From Closterium sp. Naga37s-1 (Eukaryota; Streptophyta; Zygnematophyceae; Desmidiales; Closteriaceae): 64,000 bases of DNA. The notes beneath the pieces are model-generated. The model saw only the letters and a list, made by a program, of their open reading frames with translations, ran no database searches and had not been told where the DNA came from. The translations under genes and the position numbers were made by a program. Where the stretch lies: the NCBI GenBank assembly GCA_947471745.1, contig CANJKZ010001112.1, positions 1,526,001 to 1,590,000 of the forward strand, given 5' to 3'. Position 1 is the stretch's first letter; each line of letters starts with the position of its first letter. This document shows positions 53,140-63,985 of this stretch, in pieces.

Positions 53140-53439
53140 CTCTTTCAGCTCGGCGGCTGCTCTTGCCCCCAGCCCTGGGCCTATTTCCCAGCGCGCTCCT
53201 TCTTCTTCTTGGCTTTCCCCCGCGCCTCGTGTCCCGACGCCCCCTCTTCCTCTCGGCTTTCCTCGGTACCTAGGATCCCGATGCCTCCTTCCGCTGCTCC
53301 CCCCGTGCCTGCTTCAACTGCCATGAACGCCCATCCCTCCATGATGCGATTGTTCCGCCTCGCCTCTATCTGCGCCAACTGCCAAGCCGCCTCTTGCCCT
53401 TCTCGGTAGTACTCACTCCCTTCCAGCTCCCGCTGCACT

Positions 53440-54155
53440 TCCTTCGTCTTCAGGTGCATCCTGATGGTCTCCAAGATCCATGTCATCATGTTCAAGTCCA
53501 TGGCCTGCCCCACCGCGGCCCTTCTCTGCCCTTCGATCACTTCTGGGTGCGCCGTTGCTCCCCATCGGTGTCCCATGGCCAGTTCCCTCTCATTCGCGTT
53601 CGGCTCTTCCCACCTTCTGGTACGGGAATTGTAGACCATCCCCGGGCCCAGCCTGCCCCCCACCATCGTCGCTGGCGAAGCCCCGGGGGTTGGTGACAGA
53701 AACCAGCGTCGCCCACGCCCTTCTCGGCTCCCCCATCACGTTGCACTGATATTGGGAAGGGTGGTCTTCCACCGTCACAGGGAGCGGGCACGCGGTTGGG
53801 TGCTAGGATGTCCTTCATTAGCCTAGGGTGTGGTCGTTGCATCTGCACCAAGGAGTGTCGCAGGTAAGCCTCTGACACACCGTTCTGCCAATACCTCCTC
53901 GGCCGGTGTGACCTGGACCCCAGCTGCGCCGCTTCGGCGGGCGCTCCCCTCCCCGGCTCTTCTTGTATCTCCTCAAACGCCCTCTGCACTGGCTCCCGTC
54001 TGTCGTCGGCCATATCCACATTCTCCAGTTTGAACACCACCTCGTGCTCCCGCTTCTGTATCATCGGAGGACCCTCGTTAGATCGCGGAATGATACCCCT
54101 CGTGGGTCCTCCATGCCTCTCCCTTCCTTTGCGCAGAGTACCCCTGACATTCCCA
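53440..54155 (-). pseudogene. DNMT3-like cytosine methyltransferase domain within element F
   Basis: Second copy of the methyltransferase, on the minus strand. A motif IV-like GWECQG lies near 54135-54150. Motif VI reads FKLENVDMADDRREP near 54000-54030. Motif VIII reads GSRSHRPRRYWQN near 53870-53905, followed by MKDILAPNRVPAP in the recognition region. Motifs IX-X read EEPNANERELAMGHRWGATA and VGQAMDLNMMTWILETIRMH near 53480-53610. The cofactor motif I seen in element G is not found, so this copy is partial. It has the same place relative to RT as in element G, which shows that the family as a whole carried the enzyme. Part of a broken element. Confidence 0.85.
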
Positions 54156-54558
54156 TCCCGCTACCACCAGATCAATGGGTCCCCTCGGTTCGATTGTCTC
54201 GCCAGCGACGGTGCTCGTTCATGCATGCCTGGCAACGGTGATTCCCCCGCTTCTTTGGTCCTCCATCGCTCTTGTGCTTCGTGGGCCCATCGTGCGTTCG
54301 GTGGCGCCGTCCCGTGGTCTGACGCGGCCGTATTCTTTCCTCCAACTTCGCGCCTTGGGTCCGTCCGCTCGCGCTGATGCGGAGTTCGGTAGGTCGGCGA
54401 ATCCAAGTTACAGGTAGAGTGTTCGCTCTTATCTTCAGACTTAACACTGGTAGCGTGGGCTCGCCATCTTGGCGTCGCTTGCGTCGTCTCCGTTGTCTTA
54501 CGCTGATAGCTAGGATCTCAACTCTACGTTATCATTTATCCCTTGCTTGTTTGTAGAG

Positions 54559-54926
54559 TGTTGAGATAGGGTTTCTGAGGCGTGCCTACAATGCTCGGCA
54601 GACTACCTGCTTGAACTGGCTCCTCAGTAGCTAATGCTTTGGATAAAGTCACCAACTAGCAGTGAGAAAATAAACAAGCTAGCAGGCGGACTACGCCTGT
54701 GTTTCTCCTAAGTAGTGCTACACTTCCCGCTGCTTAGCCACCCGTTACCATCCGTCTACAGTGTTCCCACTTGCCTCGGTCTCCCGCCGCCTCGGCGGGT
54801 CGGTCGTTGACTAACGTCTTTTTGTTTGTTCGCCTCCTTCCTACACTACTTGATCCTATCATGCAATTATATATGGCTATTCAGGTGAAGTCGTGTTATC
54901 AGTTTTGCCTTATTAATTGCGTGACA
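54559..54926 (-). repeat. Element F 5' LTR (368 bp)
   Basis: Plus strand TGTTGAGATAGGGTTTC ... TTAATTGCGTGACA. It borders the coding-like ORF at 54930. I could not identify a clear primer site next to it. Confidence 0.85.
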
Positions 54927-54929
54927 TAG

Positions 54930-55961
54930 GTTCAACATCATGCCCACACGCAGATCCGCCATCCACTTGAGAACCATCGCCTCCACACACAAGAGCGGTG
55001 TACGCTCACACTTCCACTTGTACTGCTCACGAGCTGACACCACCCCTTGCCTCCCTCCCATCGCCCCCTCTGGCAAAGGAACCTTTGAGGAGAACGCTTC
55101 AGTCGCCTGCGCCTTCGCCCGCTGGGCTGGTGACGGTACCTGATTGGGTGGTGGCGCGAGCGAGATGGATTCCTTGTGGTGCTTGCGGAGGGTGGTGCGG
55201 AAGGACCCCAGGCTGTACAGGCCCAGGGCGAGCTGTGCGCGGCGAGACACCACACAGTAGAAGCAGCGGTGGCAGGCGACCATATCCCAGGCGTTGCGCA
55301 CGTCCAAGTAGTGAACCATGTCCGCTCCACTTGGCAGATGCAGCTGCACACCACCCTCCTTCTCCGCTCCTTGCGCAACACCCGCTACTCTTCTTGCTCG
55401 CCTCCCCTCGCCCTTGCCCTTGCACTGATTGGTCGGCACTGATGCATGTTGCTTTGAGAATAATTCCTTGTGCTTCCTTCTCCCTTTGTCCAGAGCGGCT
55501 TGCTCCTCTTTGCTGCCTCCTGCATTCACACGGAGTTGGCATGACCAGCCGTGGCCACCACGGGAGCAGGAGCCAATGCCATAGGGATCGGTTCTCCAGA
55601 TTCTAGCATCAAAACCCTCAGCATCCTGTGCATCTCGTGTTGGCTCCTCCTCCTCCACTTCGTCGTCGTCGTCGTCAGGGTGGTCTCACTTGCTCTAGTC
55701 AATGCGGGTGTTCGTAGATGCAGCACGTGGTGCATCTGGCTGAGCAGCAGAGGAAGGAAGAGCAGTAGAGGCAGCAGGAAGAGGCCCCACCACTAGCGCA
55801 AGAGCAGCAACAGCAGGCGCATCATTCGTCCCCCGCATACCTCCCACCTCACCATTGCTCTCAAAACTTCCGGGCACTGTTTTCACAGGAAGCACTTTGA
55901 TGATTGCACATGTTTTAAGCTTTGCGTGTTCAACGGTTGAGTCTACCTGTCCAAGGACCAT
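54930..55961 (-). CDS. Unknown ORF region right of element F, possibly same host gene as 41345-43026
   Basis: Minus-strand frames with protein-like composition. One starts MVLGQVDSTVEHAKLKTCAI at 55961. A later, different frame, open from 55658, holds SGADMVHYLDVRNAWDMVAC, HRCFYCVVSRRAQLALGLYS and YKWKCERTPLLCVEAMVLKW. Cysteines are frequent (CHRCFYC). An acidic run and an Ala-rich stretch lie between the two. The coding look ends at the element F LTR. I do not recognise a family. Being on the same strand as 41345-43026 suggests one gene opened by F, but no clean target duplication supports it. Confidence 0.4.
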
Positions 55962-56718
55962 GAAACAGACCTGCTGCTACTGTTGCGATTGCTTAGTGTG
56001 CTGCGGCCCACTAGCCAATCCTTCTCCTACCACGGACTCCGGTTTCCGCTGCTCCCGTGCCAGGTGGGAGTGTGGCAAATGTAATTGAAACTATCTGGTG
56101 AAGACCGCTCAGAGGGACTCCTTTGGGGAGACGGTCAAGTGCACTTCCACGTGGGACCTACTTTGGAGACCAGTCATGGACCAGACACGAGCTGGTCTAC
56201 GTCACAAGCTGTACATTACTTGCAAACAAAAAACTACGACAAAAATCAGACATGCTGAAATCTAGTTACCTATTTTTTTTTCCCCAGAAAAATCCTCCCT
56301 ATCCCGTCAGGAGCAACAATCAAGAATGGCGAGAATTTTTGCAAACAAAAATGTGAGCTGCAACAGTGACGCACCAGGCGCTGGCTGGTCTTGCGACCAA
56401 TACCATGGCACCTTTGTAGTGCCATTTGAACGTTTTATCGAGGTTATATGTCCCGCATCTCGGTCCAGTCCGTCGCTGGTTCGCGCGATGGTTCTAGAGC
56501 TGGTCCGCCGAATCCGCGTCAGACCCACGTGGCCCGGCATTTGAGACACATCCTAAAATTAATGGGAGGAGCAGAAGTTTGGCGAAAGGTGCGGTGGCGT
56601 CTCGGAAGTGGTTCGGAACGAGAGTTAAGGGCGCATATTTTTTTGGGTTGCGTAGCAACCTTTTACATTTGTTTTCACTTTTCGAGGAACTGACATGAGC
56701 ACTGATTCCCCCCTCTTA
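55962..56718. other. Unassigned spacer between ORF region and element H
   Basis: No gene recognised. tttgagacacatcctaaaat at 56531-56551 resembles the inverted end of the MITE at 52441 (ttagggtgtgtctc on the other strand), but I found no partner end. Confidence 0.4.
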
Positions 56719-56839
56719 TGAGTTGTAAAACAGAGCTGCAAGGAAATCGAACAACGAAGCTATCGAGAGGAAAGTTGTATCCCCTAGTGCTAACACCCAT
56801 ATAGCCTACATCAAACATAAGCATATAGGTTTTGAGACA
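56719..56839 (-). repeat. Element H 3' LTR (about 121 bp)
   Basis: The plus strand runs TGAGTTGTAAAACAGAGC ... TAGGTTTTGAGACA and is followed by the complement of a polypurine tract (cccccataggc). The inner words ccctagtgct and atatagccta match the LTRs of H' and J. The left end is inferred from their 124-125 bp length. Confidence 0.65.
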
Positions 56840-57189
56840 CCCCCATAGGCTAAATTGGGGATAGCCAGAGAAAGCAATGGTCACAAGACCAGTCAAGAGA
56901 AGCAACAAAGCAAAGCAAGCTCAAGGTGGATCACAAAGTCACCACACACTCTGAGCACAAGCAAATGGCCACAAGGCCAGTTCACATGCAGAGTTATATA
57001 ATGTGAACAGGTAGTACATTGATCAAAACCTAGCAAGTGTAAGCATGCAGGTTTAAGGATAGAGATCACACTACAAGCAAAGTCAAGAAGTGAGCAAGTG
57101 AGGCCAAGTAGGCACAAGGCCTAAAACAGTACAAAAACGCTGATGATCACAAGGCTGAAGTGCCTTGGTGAAGATATCAGCATTGTTGG

Positions 57190-58695
57190 CTCGAGAGGCC
57201 ACGTAAGCAAGACGAAACTGACCACGCTGCTGCAACTCTCGAGCAAGGAATTAACGCAGAGCGATATGCTTCGTCTTGTGCTCCAGTCTGTGCTCCTGAC
57301 ACAAGGAAATCATGGCCTCGTTGTTGACATACGGAGCTGGAGGAAAACTAGGACGCTCTCCTAAGTCGGTCAGCAGGTAGGTGAGCCAGCGTAGGTCCTG
57401 TGCAGCCATGGCCCCTGCGTAGATCTCAGCCTCACAACTGGAGCTGAGAACATAAGACGAGCGGCTAGACCGCCAAGAAACAGAGCCGGAGCCAAGGCTG
57501 AAGGTGTAACCCTGTGACGACCGCTGCGTAGCCAAGTCATCAACCCAAGAAGAGTCTGCGTGACCAGTGAGGACAGCTCGAGCCCGTCCTCCAAGCACGA
57601 GCCCCATGCCCGACGTACTGCACAAGTAGCGCAACTCCCTCTTAGCGGCCTCCCAGTGCTCTGGTCGGTGTCTCCCGGGCGCAACGTAGCATGCCAGGAT
57701 GCTGAGAGGGTAAGCGAGGTCAGGTCTAGTGCAGGTCATCAGGTACATGAGGCAGCCCACAAGCCCTGGATACGGGCCACTCGGCTCTACGGACTCATCC
57801 AAGGCAGAGCTGAGAGCGAGTGACCCGTAGGCAGAGGAGTGGACAGTGGCGCGGAGTACGTGAAGCGGAAGCGCTGAAGGACCTGCTGCACCATGTGTGA
57901 CTGAGTCAGGGTAATGGTGCGGCGTGCTCTGTCCCGGGTGATCTGCAAGCCAAGAAAGCTGCGAAGCTCTCCCAGGTCAGTGCATGTGTGTCTGTTCTGC
58001 AGCTCCAACTTCACGTGGGCGAGTCCCTTAGTGTCAGCAGTGACAAAAACCATGTCGTCAACGTACACGAGGATGTAGAACGGCGGCAGCGAAGTGTCGG
58101 TGCGCAGAAACAGCGACAGGTCAGCAGTCGAAGGAGCAAACCCAAGAGCCGCAAGTGTCGTCCTCAGTGTGTCGTGCCACTTACGTTGCGCCTGGCAAAG
58201 ACCGTAGACTGTCCACCAGAGGCTCCACTGAGTACCTGCAGGAAACGACCCAGTGAATCCGGGGGGGCGGCGCAGCCAGATCTCCTCGTGCAGGCTGCCC
58301 TGCAAGAAAGCAGTGCTGAAGTCAAGAGAGTGAAGCTCGTAGTCTCGCTGAGCGGCGACGTGCAGCAGCACCCGAAGAGTGATCATCTTCGGGGTAGGGG
58401 AGAAGGTCTGGAAGAAGTCAACTCCCTGTCGCTGACTGAAGCCTCGTGCAACGTAACGTGCCTTGAAGACAGGCGGAGAGCCCGGCGGCCGCTTCACCCT
58501 GAAAAACCACTTGCCACTGACGATGTTCGCCCCAGGGGGGGGGAACGTCGTCGACGTAAATGCCTGTGGACTTCCCGAATGCCATCTCTGAGTCCATGGA
58601 TGACTGCCACTGAGAGGAGTAGGGACCCTCAATCGCCTCTGGGTAAGAGCGCGGGGTCGGGATGTCTGGTGCATCCGGGTCTCTCTCAGGTGCAA
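57190..58695 (-). CDS. Element H reverse transcriptase and RNase H
   Basis: RT: FKARYVARGFSQRQGVDFFQ, LDFSTAFLQGSLHEEIWLRR, WSLWWTVYGLCQAQRKWHDT and catalytic YVDD (LVYVDDMVFV near 58055). RNase H: CTRPDLAYPLSILACYVAPG then GHADSSWVDDLATQRSSQGY and SSCEAEIYAGAMAAQDLRWL, the typical copia RNase H set. Parallel to element H' at 32580-33835. Confidence 0.88.
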
Positions 58696-59068
58696 TCAGC
58701 ATGGACACGAGATGAGGAACAGCGGCTGCAAAACTCTCAAAGTCCTCCTGCATGTCTTCAAGGACGTCCGTGCCAAGAGCACACTCACCCCCGACGGACG
58801 GAGGACAGACAGACTCAGACTCAGCAACAAGACTAGCGGCGTAGTCTAGACGACAGGCGGCAGCAAAGTCAACAAGCTCAGCAACTAGGGCAGACGCAGC
58901 ATTGGTCTCAAACGAGGGGTCAGTTACAACAGTGGCTAGCAGACGAGTGACAGTAGGGCTGGCAGCACGAAGGGAGTCAGACTCCAGGTCCGTACCCTCA
59001 GCAGTGGAGGACGTAGGAGGAGAAGGTAGAGGGACACGCAGTGGAATAGAGGAAGGACGAAGTGCCAT

Positions 59069-59851
59069 CTAGTGCGTGCCGGGGACAGGAGGAGGACGCT
59101 GACACGGAACACGACGACCAGTGCGGACTGCGCAAACAGGCGACGCAGGACGAGACGCAGGCTCACGACGCTCTGTAAGACCTCTAGGCTGCTCAGTGTA
59201 GGGAGAAGGAGCCGGCAGTGGGGAGGCCGACTGTAATTGTGGCTGTGACTGGTCAGGCGGTGGACACAGTAGAGGCGGAGTAAGGTTAGCAGAGGGCGGG
59301 AGACCAAGAACCTGCTGAACCAGCGGAACGAAGTACGGTTGCGGCCGCACAGCGCCTCCAGAACCAGTAGCTCCAGTACCTCCACCGGCACCTCCAGCTC
59401 CAGCAGTACCTCCAGCTCTAGCAGCACCTCCAGCTCCAGCACCACCTCCAGCTCCAGCACCACCTCCAGCTCCAGCAGTACCTCCAGCTCTAGCAGCACC
59501 TCCAGCTCCAGCAGCACCTCCAGCTCCAGCACCACCTCCAGCTCCAGCACCACCTCCAGCTCCAGCAGCACCTCCAGGTCCAGTAGTATCTCCAGCTCCA
59601 GCAGCACCTCCAGCTCCAGCAACACCTCCAGCCCCAGCAGCACCTCCAGCCCCAGCAGCTCCAGTACCTCCAGTACGAGCACCTCCGCGACAAGCGGCTC
59701 CAGCACCTCCAGTAGCCCCAGCGGCTAAAGTGCCTCCAGCTCCAGCAACTCCACCACGGAGGCTCCAGCGCCGAGCAAACCACTCGCGTAGCTGCGGTGG
59801 AGAGAGAGGCTCCCGCCGGGACGAGACACCCGGAGGACGTCTAGCAGACAA
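59069..59851 (-). CDS. Element H Ala/Gly repeat linker between integrase and RT
   Basis: Open minus frame with long (A/G)GGAGAGG-type repeats encoded by ctccagctccagcagcacct units (59370-59670 on the plus strand). It links integrase and RT. There is no known catalytic role, and the repeats differ in length and order from those of H'. Confidence 0.8.
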   Translation of the reverse strand: MSARRPPGVSSRREPLSPPQLREWFARRWSLRGGVAGAGGTLAAGATGGAGAACRGGARTGGTGAAGAGGAAGAGGVAGAGGAAGAGDTTGPGGAAGAGGGAGAGGGAGAGGAAGAGGAARAGGTAGAGGGAGAGGGAGAGGAARAGGTAGAGGAGGGTGATGSGGAVRPQPYFVPLVQQVLGLPPSANLTPPLLCPPPDQSQPQLQSASPLPAPSPYTEQPRGLTERREPASRPASPVCAVRTGRRVPCQRPPPVPGTH

Positions 59852-60018
59852 AGTACCTCCAGGCGCAGCACGCTCCGACTCAGCAACCCCAGGCTCAGCA
59901 CCCCCAGACGCAGTACCCCTAGCAGCACCAGGCTCGGCAAGGTCTACCTAGGACACACCTGAGGGGGCAGGACCCTGAGGGGGGAGGGGGTCTACCGGGG
60001 GAGGACCTGGTGCGAGGA

Positions 60019-60050
60019 AGAGCGGGGGGGGGGGGGGGGGGGGGAGAGGG
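60019..60050. repeat. Poly-G run
   Basis: An uninterrupted G run of about 20 bases near 60026-60046 within the integrase-linker junction of element H. Its exact length may be unreliable in sequencing. Confidence 0.8.
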
Positions 60051-60426
60051 GCAGTGCGGTAGGGGAAGAGACGGTAAAAGGGAACCAACTCGTCAAACGT
60101 GGGATCCTGAGAGGGCAGAACACGGCGCGAGGTGGGGTGGTAAAACTGCCAACCAAGCGAGTCAGGGGGAAAGCCAAGGAAAACACAATGAATGGCGCGG
60201 GAGGAGAGCTTGTCCGCGGTGGTATCGTAGACAAAGGTACGAGATCCCCAGACTCGGAACATTCACGCATCGCCAACCTCTCCCGTCCAACGCAGTGTTG
60301 GCGAGGTCTCCGGCAAGGACACACGGGGCCAGATGTTGAGTTGATGCGTAGCGTAGCGGACTGCAAACGGCCACAGAAAACGGGGGGCAGCCGCATGGAT
60401 CATAGAGGTACAGGCGACCTCCATGA

Positions 60427-61389
60427 CTAAGCCAATACGGCACTCAGCAACCCCATTCTGCTGTGGAGAGGCCGGAAGCCTGAACGTCTGGCGAATGCTC
60501 TCCACACGACAAAAGTCCCGCAACAGGTCGGGGGAAAACTCACCACCTCTGTCAGTGTGCAGACGCAGGACGGGAAGGTCCGACTCGAACCGCTCGCGGA
60601 GCTGGAGACGCCCTTGCTCTGCAAGCGGAAGACCGTGGTGTAACGCGAGTAGTCGTCGACAACCAGCAGAAAGTAGCGATCGCGGCCCTGTCCACGGATG
60701 CGGGCTGGGCCCCACACGTCCATGTGGAGAGTCTGCAGGGGAGCAGTCGTCGGTGGGAACGAGGAGGAGTGAGGAGCGGCGCGCTGCCGCCCCTCGACAC
60801 AGGGAAGACACGGAGGGGAAGGCGAGGGTGGTAGGGGAGGCAGGGACCTGGGAAGACCAGAGACAAAGTAGCGGGAGTGCATGCGACAGAGGCGTGCCAC
60901 GGAGGGGTGACCAAGGCGGTGGTGCCAAAGGAGCGTCTGGTGCGACTGTGCGCGACAGGAGCAGGGGGCTGACAGCTGACCTGACGCAGACACAGACGCA
61001 GCTACCTGAGGAGACACAGTAGTCAATGTGTACAGACTCGACCCAGGCCGACGGGTGAACGTGGCCAGGTGCCTGCCAGTCCGGGAGCACGTACAGATCG
61101 CCACACGCTGTCCTCCAGGGGTGAAGGTATCAACCCACTCATCCTGAAGGACGGTGTTGCTCACCAAGTTCGTAGAGAACGTGGGGAGGTGCAGACCTGA
61201 CAGTGAGCCAGACGGAACTGCTGGACACGGCAGAACAGTGGAGGAACGTGCAAGGACTGGGCCCCCAGAGGGGTCAGCCAGAGAGACAGCAACAGGTGCA
61301 GGGAGCGGTGTGACTGTGGTACTGTCGCGAAAGAAACAGCGGGAAGCACCTGAGTCAAGCGTGAAGGTGTGCAAGGCCGCAGCAGACAC
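60427..61389 (-). CDS. Element H protease, GAG-pre-integrase and integrase start
   Basis: A frame of 320 residues. The protease motif FTLDSGASRCFFRDSTTVTP is near its start, then GLHLPTFSTNLVSNTVLQDE. The pre-integrase domain reads LLWHHRLGHPSVARLCRMHS and CLPCVEGRQR. The integrase core begins with LHMDVWGPARIRGQGRDRYF and LLVVDDYSRYTTVFRL (first catalytic aspartate region). The integrase tail LPASPQQNGVAECRIGLVME continues in an overlapping stretch to about 60430. Confidence 0.88.
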   Translation of the reverse strand: MSAAALHTFTLDSGASRCFFRDSTTVTPLPAPVAVSLADPSGGPVLARSSTVLPCPAVPSGSLSGLHLPTFSTNLVSNTVLQDEWVDTFTPGGQRVAICTCSRTGRHLATFTRRPGSSLYTLTTVSPQVAASVSASGQLSAPCSCRAQSHQTLLWHHRLGHPSVARLCRMHSRYFVSGLPRSLPPLPPSPSPPCLPCVEGRQRAAPHSSSFPPTTAPLQTLHMDVWGPARIRGQGRDRYFLLVVDDYSRYTTVFRLQSKGVSSSASGSSRTFPSCVCTLTEVVSFPPTCCGTFVVWRAFARRSGFRPLHSRMGLLSAVLA

Positions 61390-61799
61390 AGAACCTGAGA
61401 GGCAGACTCACCAGCACCTAGAGCAGCGGACTCACTAGCACCTAGAGCAGCAGCCTCTATATCTGGGTCTGGCGGCACACACAGGTAACAGTCACCCTCA
61501 GCACTAACATACAATGCATACATGGCACCAAGGATAGCATCATAATCAAGAGCAAAGATATCTACACACTACTTAAGTAGCTCTGCCCAGCGTAGGAGCT
61601 CAGCAGCGTCGGGAAACTGTGCACGGAAGGCGTCTGTAAGACGAGAGAAGCAGCGGTACTGGGTGTGAAACTTCCCGCATGTCTGACCAGAACGGTCACC
61701 TGTGCGAATGACATACGGGCAAGGACCACTACCCCTAGCCGTCCCACGCTGAGCAAACCACTCACGAAGCTCCTGAGGCGAAAGGGTCGGACGCTGCTG

Positions 61800-62100
61800 C
61801 TGCTACCTCTGACCACCGCCAAGGCCTCCCCTCTGGCTAGTACCCCCCGGCCACCACCACTGCCGCCGCCTGCACTCCCACTGCCTCCACTACCGCCGCC
61901 ACCACCACCCCCTTCCTCCGCCACCACCACCCCCACCTCTGCCACCACCACCGCCACCTGCACCCCCACCACCACCTCCACCCTCTCCGCCACCGCCGCC
62001 CCCTCCACCGCCGCTACCATCCCCACCACCGCCTCCTCATCTGCCACCTCCACTGCCCCTGCCTCCCCTGCCCCTGCCCCTGCCGTTGCGGCGCCTCCGA
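61800..62100. repeat. CCACCACC/GCCGCC simple repeats in element H Gag tail
   Basis: Dense (cca)n and (ccg)n runs on the plus strand (61850-62060), reading Gly/Val/Ala-rich on the minus strand. The bidirectional open frames here are repeat artefacts. Confidence 0.7.
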
Positions 62101-62851
62101 CTAGGGGCAGACGCTGCTCCCACCTCCTCAGCACGAAGGTAGTCAACAGCTGCAGCAGAGGCGACGGAGGGGAGAAGGGGGGAGGGCGAGCACACCTCAA
62201 AGAAGGGAGTTTGAGGAGTGCCACGAGAAGCGCCTACAGCGACTATGCTAGTCTCAGCTGCAAGGAGGTGCTTCTCGAGCAGGTCGACAGTGAGGTCAGT
62301 GGGGTCAAGGGCGATAAGGAGGTCCCTGACAGCGCTAAGAGAGTCAGGGAGGCGGGTGACAAGTAGAGAGTGATGTACATGGGAGGAGGGTTCTTGGTGA
62401 GGAACTCGGCAGGAAGCGCGGCTCGATAGCGGACGTCACTAGTGCGGAGGTGAGTGATGAGGTCGGCGACTGTGGCAAAGGCGGACAGCTCTAGGAACAG
62501 GTAGGGCAGTAGAAGGCGGCCTAGAGCAGCAGTGGCCGGGGAGGAGTAACGAGCGACTACGGCGTCATACAGGGCTTTAGCAGTCTTGTGCTGGCCAAAG
62601 TGAGCGCGTTCGGCTAACGGCAGGTGATTGCGAACAGCTAGACGAGCAGTAGCGTCACGGGTAAGCCACTGTGAGCGAGTCGTACTGTCAGCTATGTCGG
62701 CAGGGGCAGGAGAGGCGCCCGACGTGAGGTCAAACAGTGAAATACCGTCCTTAGAGTTGCTTGGTAAGAAGAGCTATAAGTCATCAAGCCAAGACTGGAA
62801 CTCTATCTGGCGGCCCTCCGGATCGAAGGTGAGGACGCTAAGAGTTGCCAT
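61990..62851 (-). CDS. Element H Gag
   Basis: Starts MATLSVLTFDPEGRQIEFQS at 62851, chosen because it is the first methionine after the leader and matches the start of element I Gag (MATPRVQHFDAEGRPLKFSV). The core includes DATARLAVRNHLPLAERAHF, LYDAVVARYSSPATAALGRL and ALPAEFLTKNPPPMYITLYL. It ends in an Arg/Gly-rich tail. Capsid protein of the particle by family knowledge. Not fully open. Confidence 0.8.
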
Positions 62852-62859
62852 AGCAGGCA

Positions 62860-63985
62860 GAGCAGGCGAGCGCTGTAGCAGCAGGGCAGGGCGGCGCACA
62901 GGCAGGGGAGGGCACGCGGCGACACGTGACGCGCGGGCAGGGCAGGGCGCTCACCGGCGGGCGGCTCGCGGGCAAGGCAGGGCACGCGGCGGCAAGGGGC
63001 GCGCTGGCAGGGCAAGGTGACGCGGCGGCGGCCAGCAGGGCGGCGCGTGGGCAGGGCAGGGCGACGCGGCGGTAGTAGGGCAGCAAAACACGGGGCAGGG
63101 CCAGGCGCGCTCAGGCTGGACTAGGGGCTGGAGCGGCAGCTGCAAGGGCTGTAGCTGCAGTAGCAGGGCTGTTGTAGGAGCAGCAAGGGCTGTAGCAGCA
63201 GCAGTAGGGCTGTAGCGGCAGCGGTAGGGATGTAGTAGCAGCAACAAGGGCTGTAGCTGCAGCAGTAGGGCTGTAGCTGCAGTAGCAGGGCTGTTGCAGG
63301 AGCAGCAAGGGCTGTAGCAGCAGCAGCAGGGCTATAGCAGCAGCGGTAGGGCTGTAGCGGCATCGTTAGGGCTGTAGCGGCAGCGGTAGGGCAGTAGCAG
63401 CAGCAACAGGGCTGTAGCGGCAGCGGTAGGGCTGTAGCAGCAGCAACAAGGGTTGTAGCTGCAGCAGCAGTGCTGTAGCTGCAGCATCAGGGCTGTAGCA
63501 GCGCAGCAAGGGCTGTAGCAGCGCAGCAAGGGCTGTAGCAGCAGCAGCAGCAGGGCTGGGCGGCGGCCAGCAAGGCGGCGGGCAGCAGGGCGGCGGGCAG
63601 GGCAGGTGCACACGGGCCTGGCGCGGCCTGTACGGACTGCGTGCGGGCCTGGCGTGGACTGTACAGGCTGCACGCGGGCCTGGCGCGAGCTGTATGGGCT
63701 GCGTGCGGGCCTGGCGCGGGCTGTACGGGTTGCGCGCGGGCCTTGCGCGGGCTGTACGGGCTGCGCGCGGGCTGCGTGCGGGCTGTATGGGCTACGCGCG
63801 GGCGACGCGCGGGCTGTACGGGCTGCGTGCGGGCGACGCGCGGGCTAAACGGGCTGCGCGCGAGCGACGTGCGGGCTGTACGGACTGCGCGCGGCAGGGC
63901 AGGGCAGCGGGAAAGCACGGGGAAGGGCAGGGCAGGGCAGAAATTCGGGCAGCTAAACAACTAAGTGGTGGGCCCTCTAAAAAAT
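62860..63985. repeat. GC-rich leader arrays of element H
   Basis: Three parts: gcagggcagggc-type units (62870-63110), gggctgtagcggcagcggta-type units of about 18-20 bp (63120-63560), and a 30-bp unit (gcgggcctggcgcgggctgt acgggctgcg) about eight times at 63610-63890. The 30-bp unit is related to that of element J at 15170-15380. Confidence 0.85.

Larger units (their letters stand above)
43148..54926 (-). mobile_element. Element F: Ty3/gypsy with DNMT3-like methyltransferase, nested D3 and MITE
   Basis: Bounded by two 368-bp LTRs (43148-43515 and 54559-54926). On the minus strand, from the right: a short Gag-like start (near 54470-54160), methyltransferase (about 54155-53440), RT (about 53140-51690, with the MITE inside), RNase H (about 51570-51180), integrase zinc finger and core (51140-50760, resuming at 44415-43713). 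Copia D3 occupies 44416-50757. Protease and most of Gag are not seen. It is a broken fossil with many breaks (ten or more). It is related to element G, from which it has clearly diverged. Confidence 0.87.

Noticed and set aside
56300-56552. A second MITE like that at 52441
   Set aside because: Only one end resembles the inverted terminus, and no partner end was found.
59339-59728. Ser/Thr-rich plus frame
   Set aside because: Same antisense-of-linker artefact as in element H'.
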